From assembly GCA_030651965.1 (NCBI GenBank), contig JAUSBQ010000454.1, forward strand, positions 1 to 45,976: a DNA stretch of 45,976 bases, given 5' to 3'. The translations under genes and the position numbers were made by a program. Position 1 is the first letter of the stretch. Each line of letters opens with the position of its first letter. The notes under the pieces are model-generated. The model did no database searches. It was not told the DNA's origin and was given only the letters and a program-made list of their open reading frames with translations. Below, in pieces: positions 1 to 6,902 of the stretch. The DNA is from Pseudolabrys sp. Lineage in GTDB: Bacteria; Pseudomonadota; Alphaproteobacteria; Rhizobiales; Xanthobacteraceae.

Positions 1-546
1 CCGATCGACGGCACGGCGAACTTTGTCAACGGCCTGCCGCTGTTCGCGGCTTCCATCGGCGTTCTCCATAAAGGTGTGCCGGTTGTCGGTGCGATCTGGA
101 CCTCGGTGAGCCACGCGCTGCGCGCCGGCGTCTATCATTGCACCGCCGGCGGCAAGCTGCGCTTCGACGGCGCCGACGTCACGCCGAAGGTCAATCCCGA
201 TGTGAAGCGCCGCTTGGTCGGCGTCCCGGTCGCGACCGTCAGCGACGGTCTGTGGGAGACGCGCAAGACCGGCTCGGCCGCGCTCGAATGCGCGATGGTC
301 GCCGCCGGGCTGTTGCAGGCGGCACGCTTCTCCTCGCCGAACATCTGGGACGTTGCCGGCGGCCTGGCGCTGGTGTTCGCCGGTGGCGGCGTGGCGCGCC
401 GCCGTGTGGACAAAGAGTGGGTCGAGATGACCCGATTCGAGCCGCTCAAGGAAAATCCCGACCTGCGCTACTGGCGCGGCGAGATCATCATCGGCGAGCG
501 CAGCGCCGCCGACAAGATGTGCGAGATGCAAGCGGGGATGAGCTGA
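1..546 (+). CDS. inositol monophosphatase family protein (5' end cut off)
   Basis: The reading frame is open from the first base, so the N-terminus lies outside the window. It begins inside the family's metal-binding motif: PIDGTANF is the end of the usual D-P-L/I-D-G-T-x-N-F, whose aspartates bind Mg2+. A second hallmark, NIWDVAGG, sits near residue 115 and corresponds to the conserved W-D-x-A-A-G motif, whose Asp activates the attacking water. The family hydrolyses phosphomonoesters such as inositol-1-phosphate, and some members act on histidinol phosphate or 3'-phosphoadenosine phosphate. Nothing here identifies the substrate. A second family member, cysQ, lies at 37.9 kb. A stem-loop follows the stop codon. 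Confidence 0.85.
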   Translation, partial: PIDGTANFVNGLPLFAASIGVLHKGVPVVGAIWTSVSHALRAGVYHCTAGGKLRFDGADVTPKVNPDVKRRLVGVPVATVSDGLWETRKTGSAALECAMVAAGLLQAARFSSPNIWDVAGGLALVFAGGGVARRRVDKEWVEMTRFEPLKENPDLRYWRGEIIIGERSAADKMCEMQAGMS

Positions 547-568
547 CCCATGCCCCGGCAACGAAAAA

Positions 569-586
569 CCCGGCACGACGGCCGGG
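569..586. terminator. stem-loop terminator between convergent genes
   Basis: CCCGGC (569-574) pairs with GCCGGG (581-586) around a six-base loop and is followed by CTTT. With the AAAAA run just before it, the hairpin could serve both converging genes, which end at 546 and 618. Confidence 0.6.
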
Positions 587-617
587 CTTTCAGTTCTTAC
601 AGCATTGACGCACTGTC

Positions 618-809
618 TTATTTCCGCGCCGCTTTGCGCATGGTATCCGGCTGCTTCTCGTCGCGCTGGCGCGTGGTATCGAGTTCGACCGCCTTGGCCA
701 TGAGGTCGTTGCTCATCGCTTCAAGCTCATCCGCGATCTCGCGTCCGGCGCGGGCCAGCTTCACGCAATGATCGGCGGTTTCGATCAGGTAATCTTCGGT
801 TTTTCGCAT
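618..809 (-). CDS. small hypothetical protein, 63 aa
   Basis: A charged, probably all-helical protein beginning MRKTEDYLIE and rich in Asp, Glu, Lys and Arg. It has one Cys (in DHCVKLAR) and neither signal peptide nor membrane segment. The start at 809 is preferred over in-frame codons further upstream because the extra residues are low-complexity and Arg-rich. Similar small proteins are familiar from Bradyrhizobium-type genomes, but I know no function. It is divergent from the DUF952 gene at 904 and convergent with the phosphatase gene. Coding is likely from the helical periodicity and the fit to the flanking terminator. Confidence 0.5.
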   Translation of the reverse strand: MRKTEDYLIETADHCVKLARAGREIADELEAMSNDLMAKAVELDTTRQRDEKQPDTMRKAARK

Positions 810-872
810 AGCGTTCCCATCTACGATCAGGACCGCATATGAGGGCCACCGACGGGTATACAACCGCACATA

Positions 873-894
873 CAATCAATTTTCGTATCGATTG
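873..894. promoter_or_regulatory. inverted repeat between divergent genes (possible operator)
   Basis: CAATC (873-877) and GATTG (890-894) form inverted arms around an AT-rich centre in the 94-bp gap between divergent genes at 809 and 904. The position suits a shared operator. No regulator is known. Confidence 0.25.
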
Positions 895-903
895 AGAAAT
901 ATT

Positions 904-1263
904 ATGGCTGGCTCCGCGGATATTCGGTTCATTTATAAAATCTGCCCGCAAAGCCTGTGGCGCGAGGCCGAGAAGGCCGGCGTTTTTCGCGGCGCTCCGG
1001 TCGATGCGCAGGACGGCTTCATTCATTTCTCGACCGCCGCGCAGGCAATTGAAACCGCCGCCCGGCATTTCGCCGGCCAAGATGAGCTGCTGCTAGTGGA
1101 GGTGGAAAGTACCCGGCTCGGGAAGCCCCTCACATGGGAGGTGTCGCGCGGCGGCGCGCTGTTTCCTCATCTCTATGGCGATCTTGATCTGGCGGCCGTG
1201 ACCAAGGTCATGCCTCTGCCGCTGGGCGAGAACGGACAGCACGTCTTTCCGCCCCTGAGTTGA
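904..1263 (+). CDS. DUF952 domain-containing protein
   Basis: A 119-residue cytoplasmic protein. The pattern IYKICP..LW near the start, DGFIHFSTAAQ around residue 36 and LFPHLYGDL around residue 83 matches the DUF952 family, small proteins about 110-120 aa long that are often loosely annotated as glutathione-S-transferase-like. The biochemical role is unknown. The ATG at 904 is chosen over an in-frame TTG at 892 because the domain starts only about eight residues later. It stands alone, divergent from the small gene at 809. Confidence 0.8.
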   Translation: MAGSADIRFIYKICPQSLWREAEKAGVFRGAPVDAQDGFIHFSTAAQAIETAARHFAGQDELLLVEVESTRLGKPLTWEVSRGGALFPHLYGDLDLAAVTKVMPLPLGENGQHVFPPLS

Positions 1264-1350
1264 ACCTATCGGTGACGAGCCCTGCTTTTGCAGCGGAACA
1301 AAGTCCCGCCGCCGGGGCTTGAATACCGCAGTGCAACAACGCGGGCTCCT

Positions 1351-1656
1351 ATGACGGCATTTCCGAACTCCTGGGCGCACATCCACCCGTCGGTTTTTCA
1401 CAATACCGCCGGGCCGTTGCGCGTCGCTGAAGCGACGCCGCGCCCGAGCGGCGCGTTGCGCTATCGCTGTCCGGTCAATGGTAGCCTGGTGCTGGTGACC
1501 GATGAGGCCATGCTCACCCGGATCGACGCCGCTCCGTTCCGCCTGCGCTGCGGCGACTGCGGCGAGATGCATCTGCTGATGCAGGACAACGAAGCCGACG
1601 GCGGCGCGGCCATCCCGCCGCTCCGCGCGATTGTCGGCGGCAGCTCCCCGCTTTAA
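1351..1656 (+). CDS. hypothetical protein with a small Cys-rich zinc-ribbon-like core, 101 aa
   Basis: I do not recognise a named family. From the ATG at 1351 the protein reads MTAFPNSWAH; an in-frame TTG at 1288 would add 21 Arg/Pro-rich residues of doubtful coding character. The middle holds YRCPVNGSLVLV and, about 30 residues later, RLRCGDCGEMH. One Cys followed by a C-x-x-C with an adjacent His could form a rudimentary metal site, which is an inference. No signal peptide or membrane segment is visible. It lies on the same strand as its neighbours, 54 bp before the exported protein at 1711. Confidence 0.5.
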   Translation: MTAFPNSWAHIHPSVFHNTAGPLRVAEATPRPSGALRYRCPVNGSLVLVTDEAMLTRIDAAPFRLRCGDCGEMHLLMQDNEADGGAAIPPLRAIVGGSSPL

Positions 1657-1710
1657 TCTCCCGTTCCGGGAGCCGGCCGCATTCCGCACCGGCAGGGGGA
1701 GTATCATTCA

Positions 1711-2064
1711 ATGCGTCGCACCTTGCTCGTCTCGGTCGCCTTGCTGTGGAGCACAGTTGCCACTTTCGCGGCCGATCCGTCCGGGACCTACAGGGTCGAA
1801 GGCGCCAATCCCGGCGGCAAAGGCAATTACACCGGCACCGTCGCGGTGACGAAGACCGGCGAGACCTATCAGGTGGTCTGGATCGTCGGCGGTTCGCGCT
1901 ATGTCGGCACCGGCATCGGCAACAAGGATTTCCTCGCCGTGTCCTACAAGTCGGGCGACAGCACCGGCTTGGCGCTCTACGGCGCCGACGGCGGCAACTG
2001 GGCAGGCGTCTGGACCTATGCCGGCGGCAGAGAAGTCGGCCCGGAAATCTGGAAGCGCAATTGA
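1711..2064 (+). CDS. small secreted hypothetical protein, 117 aa
   Basis: An N-terminal signal peptide is clear: MRRTLLVSVALLWS, then cleavage likely after ATFA. The mature part is a Gly/Tyr/Trp-rich beta domain (GTYRVEGANPGG, GETYQVVW, GGNWAGVWTYAGG), resembling the small periplasmic proteins automated pipelines sometimes call fibronectin-binding. A purine-rich GGGGGAG ribosome site precedes the ATG. The stop is 24 bp before the ECF sigma gene, so the two may share a transcript. A link to envelope stress sensing is possible but unproven. Confidence 0.6.
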   Translation: MRRTLLVSVALLWSTVATFAADPSGTYRVEGANPGGKGNYTGTVAVTKTGETYQVVWIVGGSRYVGTGIGNKDFLAVSYKSGDSTGLALYGADGGNWAGVWTYAGGREVGPEIWKRN

Positions 2065-2088
2065 ATTCAGGATGGTAAGAAAGGCCTG

Positions 2089-2646
2089 ATGAACATCGAC
2101 GCCAACCGTGACCTGATCGTCGCAGCGCTCGCTCGCGTTCCGCAAGGAGACCGGGCGGCGCTGCAAACCGTTTACCGGCTGACGTCTGCGAAACTATTTG
2201 GCGTAGCGTTGCGTATCTTGGGCGAACGCAGCGAATCCGAAGACGTGGTTCAGGAGGTTTTCGTGACGGTCTGGCGTAAAGCCGCCGATTTCGACCCCGG
2301 CCGTGCCAGCCCGCTGACTTGGCTGATCGCGATCACGCGCAACCGCGCCATTGACCGGCTGCGGGCGACGAAACCGATCCGCAAGATGGACCCGATCGAC
2401 GAGGCCCACGATATCGCCGACAGCGCCCCGATGGCCGACAGCGCGCTGGAAAGCGCGCAGGACAATGCCCGACTTTATCACTGCCTCGATGCTTTGGCAG
2501 CCGACGAGCGGGGTGCGTTGCGCGGCGCATTTTTCGACGGCAATACTTATGAGGAACTGGCGCAGCGTGTCGGCGTGCCGCTCGCCACCATGAAAAGCCG
2601 AATTCGCCGCGCCATGATCAAACTGAAGAGTTGTCTGGAGCCATGA
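2089..2646 (+). CDS. ECF RNA polymerase sigma factor (SigK/ECF19-like)
   Basis: A 185-residue sigma-70-family protein with only the two ECF domains. Region 2 spans about residues 20-95 (LFGVALRILG, then SEDVVQEVFVTVWRKA and TWLIAITRNRAIDRLR). Region 4 spans about 130-183 (AADERGALRGAFFDG, NTYEELAQRVGVPLATMKSR, the promoter-reading helix-turn-helix). It directs RNA polymerase to a small regulon and is held inactive by its anti-sigma partner. Its stop overlaps the next start (ATGA at 2643-2646), giving translational coupling. Pairing with a membrane anti-sigma factor and a fasciclin gene is typical of the SigK-like group; that subgroup call rests on context. Confidence 0.88.
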   Translation: MNIDANRDLIVAALARVPQGDRAALQTVYRLTSAKLFGVALRILGERSESEDVVQEVFVTVWRKAADFDPGRASPLTWLIAITRNRAIDRLRATKPIRKMDPIDEAHDIADSAPMADSALESAQDNARLYHCLDALAADERGALRGAFFDGNTYEELAQRVGVPLATMKSRIRRAMIKLKSCLEP

Positions 2647-3341
2647 GCGAGGCAACCGACCATCACGGCTTCACCGCCGACGAGTTGCTCGCCGCCGAAT
2701 ACGTGCTCGGCGTGCTGGCGGTCGCCGAGCGGGCCGACGCGGCGCAGCGCATGGAGCGCGAGCCGGGCTTTGCCCGCATGGTCTCGGCATGGGAAGCACG
2801 GCTGTCGCCCTGGGCCGCGGAAATTCCCGGCGAGGCCCCCTCGCCGGCGTTGTGGGACCGCATCGCGGCTGCGCTCCCGGTGCAAGCCGCGCCGCGCGCG
2901 GGCCTGTGGCAGAGCCTCGCCTTCTGGCGCGGCTTGACGCTGGCGACCGGCGCGCTCGCCGCCGCCTGCATCGGCGCGTTGATCTATATCGGCAGCGTCC
3001 CGCAGCCGGCTCCGCTGGTCGCCGCGATCGACGGCGGCGGGCACCATCATTTCGTCGCCACGGTGAACGCCAGTTCCGCCAGCATCGTGGTCGCGCCCGC
3101 GGCCTTTGCCGCCGATGCGACCCGCGTGCCCGAACTATGGTTGATACCTGCCGACGGAAAACCACGGCCACTCGGCCTTTTGCGTGCAGATCAAATCGTC
3201 ACCATCAAGGTGCCGCGCGACCTCATGCCGCATGCCACGCGGGACGCGGTGCTGGCGGTGTCGCTCGAACCGCAAGGTGGCTCACCGACCGGCCAGCCAA
3301 CGGGGCCGGTCATCGCATCGGGCAAGCTCACGCTTCTGTGA
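2643..3341 (+). CDS. membrane anti-sigma factor (RskA family)
   Basis: A 232-residue single-pass inner-membrane protein. The cytoplasmic N-terminal part (about 1-90) holds the anti-sigma-like segment HGFTADELLAAEYVLGVLA and a Trp-containing stretch SAWEARLSPW. One transmembrane helix lies at about 96-118. The rest is a periplasmic anti-sigma-K C-terminal domain (VATVNASSASIVVAPAAF, PELWLIPADGKPRPLG). The start is fixed by the ATGA overlap with the sigma gene. It should bind the ECF factor at the membrane and release it on an envelope or redox signal. The fasciclin gene follows after 97 bp. Confidence 0.85.
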   Translation: MSEATDHHGFTADELLAAEYVLGVLAVAERADAAQRMEREPGFARMVSAWEARLSPWAAEIPGEAPSPALWDRIAAALPVQAAPRAGLWQSLAFWRGLTLATGALAAACIGALIYIGSVPQPAPLVAAIDGGGHHHFVATVNASSASIVVAPAAFAADATRVPELWLIPADGKPRPLGLLRADQIVTIKVPRDLMPHATRDAVLAVSLEPQGGSPTGQPTGPVIASGKLTLL

Positions 3342-3438
3342 GATCGCTCGCGGCATCCTAAGTGGCGCCGCTTCCGTAGCTCCTGCAGTTCCCGCCAAAA
3401 CGGTTCGGGGACCGCACACAGAGCATACGGAGTCGATC

Positions 3439-3996
3439 ATGCACAAATTCAGCAAGACTGCACTGGCCGGAGCCACGCTGGCGCTTGCCTTCAGCGCAAC
3501 CGCTTTCGCCCAGACCAAGATGGTCGGCGGCGCGGAAATGTTTCCGACCAAGAACATCGTCGAGAATGCCGCCAACTCGAAAGACCACACCACACTGGTT
3601 GCCGCTGTGAAAGCCGCCGGCCTGGTCGATACGCTTTCCGGCAAGGGCCCGTACACGGTGTTCGCGCCAACCAATGCCGCTTTCGCCAAGCTGCCGGCCG
3701 GCACGGTCGACACGCTCGTCAAGCCCGAGAACAAGGCCCAGCTCACCAAGATTCTGACCTGCCACGTCGTCGCAGCCAATGCGATGTCGAGCGCGATCGG
3801 CAAGATGATCAAGGACGATGGCGGCATGCACAAGGTCAAAACCGTCGGCGGCTGCACCATCACCGTGAAGATGAACGGCGACAAGCTCCAGATCGTCGAC
3901 GAGAAGGGTCAGACCGCGACCGTGACCATCGCCGACGTCGGCCAGTCGAACGGCGTCATCCACGTCATCGACACCGTGCTGTTGCCGGCGAGCTGA
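3439..3996 (+). CDS. secreted fasciclin (FAS1) domain protein
   Basis: A 185-residue protein with a signal peptide (MHKFSKTALAGATLALAFSA, cleavage near AFAQ) and one FAS1 domain. The two FAS1 signature boxes are visible: GKGPYTVFAPTNAAF around residue 70 and near the C-terminus GVIHVIDTVLLP. FAS1 proteins are extracellular or periplasmic adhesion-type proteins. The start at 3439 has a GGAG ribosome site; upstream in-frame codons run into the end of the anti-sigma gene. Following an ECF sigma/anti-sigma pair, it is probably a target of that sigma factor, as in other SigK-type loci (inference). A strong hairpin follows. Confidence 0.9.
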   Translation: MHKFSKTALAGATLALAFSATAFAQTKMVGGAEMFPTKNIVENAANSKDHTTLVAAVKAAGLVDTLSGKGPYTVFAPTNAAFAKLPAGTVDTLVKPENKAQLTKILTCHVVAANAMSSAIGKMIKDDGGMHKVKTVGGCTITVKMNGDKLQIVDEKGQTATVTIADVGQSNGVIHVIDTVLLPAS

Positions 3997-4023
3997 TCCT
4001 CCCCCTCTCGGCAACAAGACGAA

Positions 4024-4051
4024 GGGCCCGCCGCGGCGACGCGGCGGGCCC
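4024..4051 (+). terminator. strong stem-loop after the fasciclin gene
   Basis: A perfect 12-bp GC stem (4024-4035 with 4040-4051) closes a four-base loop GCGA. The T tract after it is weak, so it may terminate or simply protect the mRNA end. Confidence 0.6.
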
Positions 4052-4134
4052 CCTGTATTAGGCGTCCAACGCGCCCGCCGACCTCCGCTCCACACGCCCC
4101 GGGCAGTCTAGCCGTCATCCCGGGGCGGCCGCCG

Positions 4135-4150
4135 TTAACCTCGCGCTAAC
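4135..4150 (+). promoter_or_regulatory. candidate CtrA-binding site upstream of flhA
   Basis: TTAA (4135-4138), seven bases, then CTAAC (4146-4150). It differs by one base from the CtrA consensus TTAA-N7-TTAAC and lies about 60 bp before the flhA start. In related bacteria early flagellar genes including flhA are CtrA-controlled. Confidence 0.45.
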
Positions 4151-4211
4151 CATAAACTGGGCAAAGTTTGCCGGGTTCGCCTCCCCGTCCCGCTCTCTTC
4201 CCCGGTAGCAA

Positions 4212-6335
4212 ATGACCGACATTTCCGCCGCTTCGGCCCCCGCGACCAGCGGCTTCAAGCTCCCCAGCCTCGGCGCCATGGGCAATGCGCTCAAGCGCGG
4301 CGACATGGGGCTCGCCATCGGCGTCCTCGTCATCCTGGTGATCCTGATCCTGCCGCTGCCGCCTGTGCTGCTCGATCTGGCGCTGGCCATCTCGATCATC
4401 CTGTCAGTGCTGGTCCTGATGACGGCGCTGTTCATTCACACGCCGCTGGAATTCTCCGCCTTCCCGACCGTCCTGCTGATCGCAACCATGCTGCGGCTGG
4501 CGCTCAACCTCGCCTCGACCCGCCTGATCCTGGCGCACGGTCATGAAGGCGGCGCCGCCGCCGGCCACGTCATCGAGGCCTTCGGCAACTTCGTGATGAG
4601 CGGCAACTTCGTCATCGGCATCATCGTGTTCACGATCCTGGTGATCGTGAACTTCGTGGTCATCACCAAGGGCTCGGGCCGCATCGCCGAAGTCGCCGCG
4701 CGCTTCCACCTCGACGCCATGCCGGGCAAGCAGATGGCGATCGACGCCGACATGTCGGCCGGCCTGATCGACGAAAACGAAGCGCGCAACCGCCGCAAGA
4801 CCTTGGAAGCCGAAGGCGGCTTCTTCGGCGCCATGGACGGCGCCTCGAAGTTCGTGCGCGGCGACGCCATCGCCGGCCTGCTGGTCGTGTTCATCAACGT
4901 CATCGGCGGCATGATCATCGGCATGGCGCAGCAAGGCATGGCTTTCGCCGACGCGGCGCGCACCTACACGCTGCTGACCGTCGGCGACGGCCTGGTGACA
5001 CAGATGCCGGCGCTGATCGTCTCGACCGCCGCCGGCCTGTTGGTGTCGAAGGCCGGTATTTCAGGCTCCGCCGACAAAGCGATGATGAAGCAACTGTCCG
5101 GCTATCCGAAAGCGCTCGGCATGTCGGGCGGCGTCATGCTGATCATCGCGCTGTTGCCCGGCATTCCGTTCCTGCCGTTCTTCGTCCTCGGCGGCGGCGC
5201 CTCGGCGCTGGCCTATATGTACCAGAAGCGCGCCAAGGTCGCGGCCGTTACCGAAGCGACCAAAGTGGCCACCGAAACCAAGACGGCGGAGGCGGCCGAC
5301 GAGCCGATCTCGACCGCACTGAGGATCGACGATCTCAAGGTCGAACTCGGCGATGCGCTGCTGCCGCTGGTGAACTCGCCGGACGGCACCGACCGCCTGA
5401 CCGAGCAGATCAAGGCGCTGCGCCGTTCGCTGGCCGGCGAAATGGGCTTCGTGATGCCGGCGGTGCGCATCCTCGACAACGTCAATCTCGACTCCAACAC
5501 TTACGTCATCAAAATCAAGGAAGTCGAAGCCGGCACCGGAAAAATATGGGCCGGCCAGTACATGGTCATGGACCCGTCCGGCGGCCAGGTGAACCTGCCC
5601 GGCACGCACACCACCGAGCCGACCTTCGGCCTGCCGGCGACCTGGGTCGACGCCAGCATCAAGGAAGAAGCGGCGATGCGGGGCCTCACCGTGGTCGACG
5701 CCGCCACCGTGCTGTCGACGCATCTGACCGAATTGCTCAAAGGCAATATGGCGGACCTGTTGTCCTACGGCGAAGTGCAGAAGCTGCTCAAGGATCTGCC
5801 GAAGGAACAGGCCGAACTGCTCAAGGACCTGGTGCCGACGCTCATCACCACGTCGGGCATCCAGCGCGTGCTGCAAATCCTGCTCGGCGAGCGCGTCTCG
5901 ATCCGCGATCTCTCGACGATTCTGGAAGGCATCGCCGACGGCGCCGGTTCGTCGCGCAATCCGGTCACTTTGGCCGAACATGTGCGCGCCCGCATCTCGC
6001 GGCAGATCTGCGCGCAATACACCAGCCACAACGGCTATCTGCCGCTGATCGCGCTGTCGGCAAAGTGGGAGCAGGCCTTCGCCGAGTCGATCGTCGGCCA
6101 GGGCGACGACCGCCATCTGGCGATGCAGCCGTCGAAGCTGTCGGAATTCATCACGCAGGTGCGCGAGAAGTTCGAAACCGCGGCGCGCGAAGGCGAAGCT
6201 CCGGTGCTGGTGACTTCAGGGTCCATCCGCCCGTTCGTGCGCGGCATCGTCGAGCGCTTCCGCGCCCAGACGCCGGTGATCTCGCAATCGGAAATCCACC
6301 CGCGGGCGCGGCTGAAGACGGTGGGGAGCATTTAA
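4212..6335 (+). CDS. flhA: flagellar biosynthesis protein FlhA
   Basis: A full-length FlhA of 707 aa (usual 690-710). It is the export-gate protein of the flagellar type III secretion system in the inner membrane, and its cytoplasmic ring docks chaperone-substrate complexes. The first 330 residues hold the membrane helices (GVLVILVILILPLPPVLLDL, LVLMTALFI, NFVIGIIVFTILVIVNFVVI). The FHIPEP-type loop follows the fourth helix: KGSGRIAEVAARFHLDAMPGKQMAIDADMSAG around residues 155-185. A linker at about 345-370 leads into the cytoplasmic domain (IRRFVRGIVERF-type segment near 680). It is monocistronic here behind a CtrA-like box; other flagellar genes lie at 26.6-28.5 kb. Confidence 0.97.
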   Translation: MTDISAASAPATSGFKLPSLGAMGNALKRGDMGLAIGVLVILVILILPLPPVLLDLALAISIILSVLVLMTALFIHTPLEFSAFPTVLLIATMLRLALNLASTRLILAHGHEGGAAAGHVIEAFGNFVMSGNFVIGIIVFTILVIVNFVVITKGSGRIAEVAARFHLDAMPGKQMAIDADMSAGLIDENEARNRRKTLEAEGGFFGAMDGASKFVRGDAIAGLLVVFINVIGGMIIGMAQQGMAFADAARTYTLLTVGDGLVTQMPALIVSTAAGLLVSKAGISGSADKAMMKQLSGYPKALGMSGGVMLIIALLPGIPFLPFFVLGGGASALAYMYQKRAKVAAVTEATKVATETKTAEAADEPISTALRIDDLKVELGDALLPLVNSPDGTDRLTEQIKALRRSLAGEMGFVMPAVRILDNVNLDSNTYVIKIKEVEAGTGKIWAGQYMVMDPSGGQVNLPGTHTTEPTFGLPATWVDASIKEEAAMRGLTVVDAATVLSTHLTELLKGNMADLLSYGEVQKLLKDLPKEQAELLKDLVPTLITTSGIQRVLQILLGERVSIRDLSTILEGIADGAGSSRNPVTLAEHVRARISRQICAQYTSHNGYLPLIALSAKWEQAFAESIVGQGDDRHLAMQPSKLSEFITQVREKFETAAREGEAPVLVTSGSIRPFVRGIVERFRAQTPVISQSEIHPRARLKTVGSI

Positions 6336-6370
6336 GGCGGCGGTACTCACTCGGCGAAATGCCTGCCTTG

Positions 6371-6384
6371 TTGACCCATCTCAA
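6371..6384 (+). promoter_or_regulatory. FNR/FixK-type box upstream of the OsmC-ATPase operon
   Basis: TTGACCCATCTCAA fits the FNR/FixK palindrome TTGA-N6-TCAA exactly. Its centre is about 97 bp before the OsmC start. Activation from position -41.5 would place transcription start near 6419, with a GATACC -10-like hexamer at 6405-6410. A second perfect box lies at 9723. Confidence 0.55.
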
Positions 6385-6474
6385 TAGAGACCGGGCGGCC
6401 GTCAGATACCCAAACTACACAATCGCGGTTACACCGCGCGCCCGTCGGCCCGGCCGGTCAAGGGGAGGTATCCC

Positions 6475-6882
6475 ATGCTTGAATACGATGTAGTCGCGCG
6501 GCGCGTCGATTCACATGGCAGCATCGCCCAGTGCAAAGAGGCCGAGATCGTTCTGGACACCGACATGAACGGTCGCGCCGACGCCTTCAATCCGGCGGAA
6601 TTGCTTCTGGCTGCGATTGCCGCCTGCATGATCAAGGGGATCGAACGGGTCGCACCGATGATCCAGTTCAATTTCCGTGGCGTCGAAGTCCGCCTTCATG
6701 GCGTTCGTCAGGACAGCCCGCCATTCATGGCGTCGATCACTTATGATCTCATCGTCGATACGGATGAAGACGATCGGCGTCTCGAATTGCTGCACCAGAA
6801 TGTTCGAAAGTACGGGACGATCTCGAACACGATCGCCGCGGCAACGAAGCTCGAGGGGCAGATCATACGGCGCCGGTCGTGA
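6475..6882 (+). CDS. OsmC-like family protein
   Basis: A 135-residue protein of the OsmC/Ohr fold. It begins MLEYDVVARRVDSHGS and contains the segment AFNPAELLLAAIAACMIKGIERVAP, where OsmC/Ohr proteins carry the first catalytic Cys (here Cys in AACM). The second Cys that peroxidase members carry in a VCP-type motif is not visible: the corresponding C-terminal part reads LLHQNVRKYGTISNTI. It is therefore an OsmC-like relative probably without classical peroxidase chemistry. The metal ATPase gene follows 20 bp downstream, so the two form an operon, and an FNR-type box lies upstream. Confidence 0.82.
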   Translation: MLEYDVVARRVDSHGSIAQCKEAEIVLDTDMNGRADAFNPAELLLAAIAACMIKGIERVAPMIQFNFRGVEVRLHGVRQDSPPFMASITYDLIVDTDEDDRRLELLHQNVRKYGTISNTIAAATKLEGQIIRRRS

Positions 6883-6902
6883 ATCCATGATTGAGAGTGA
6901 CG

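Noticed and set aside
5061-6116. Long open frame (351 codons) on the minus strand inside flhA
   Set aside because: It is antisense to a fully conserved FlhA and its sequence is low-complexity His/Arg/Gln-rich, as expected for a shadow frame in GC-rich DNA.
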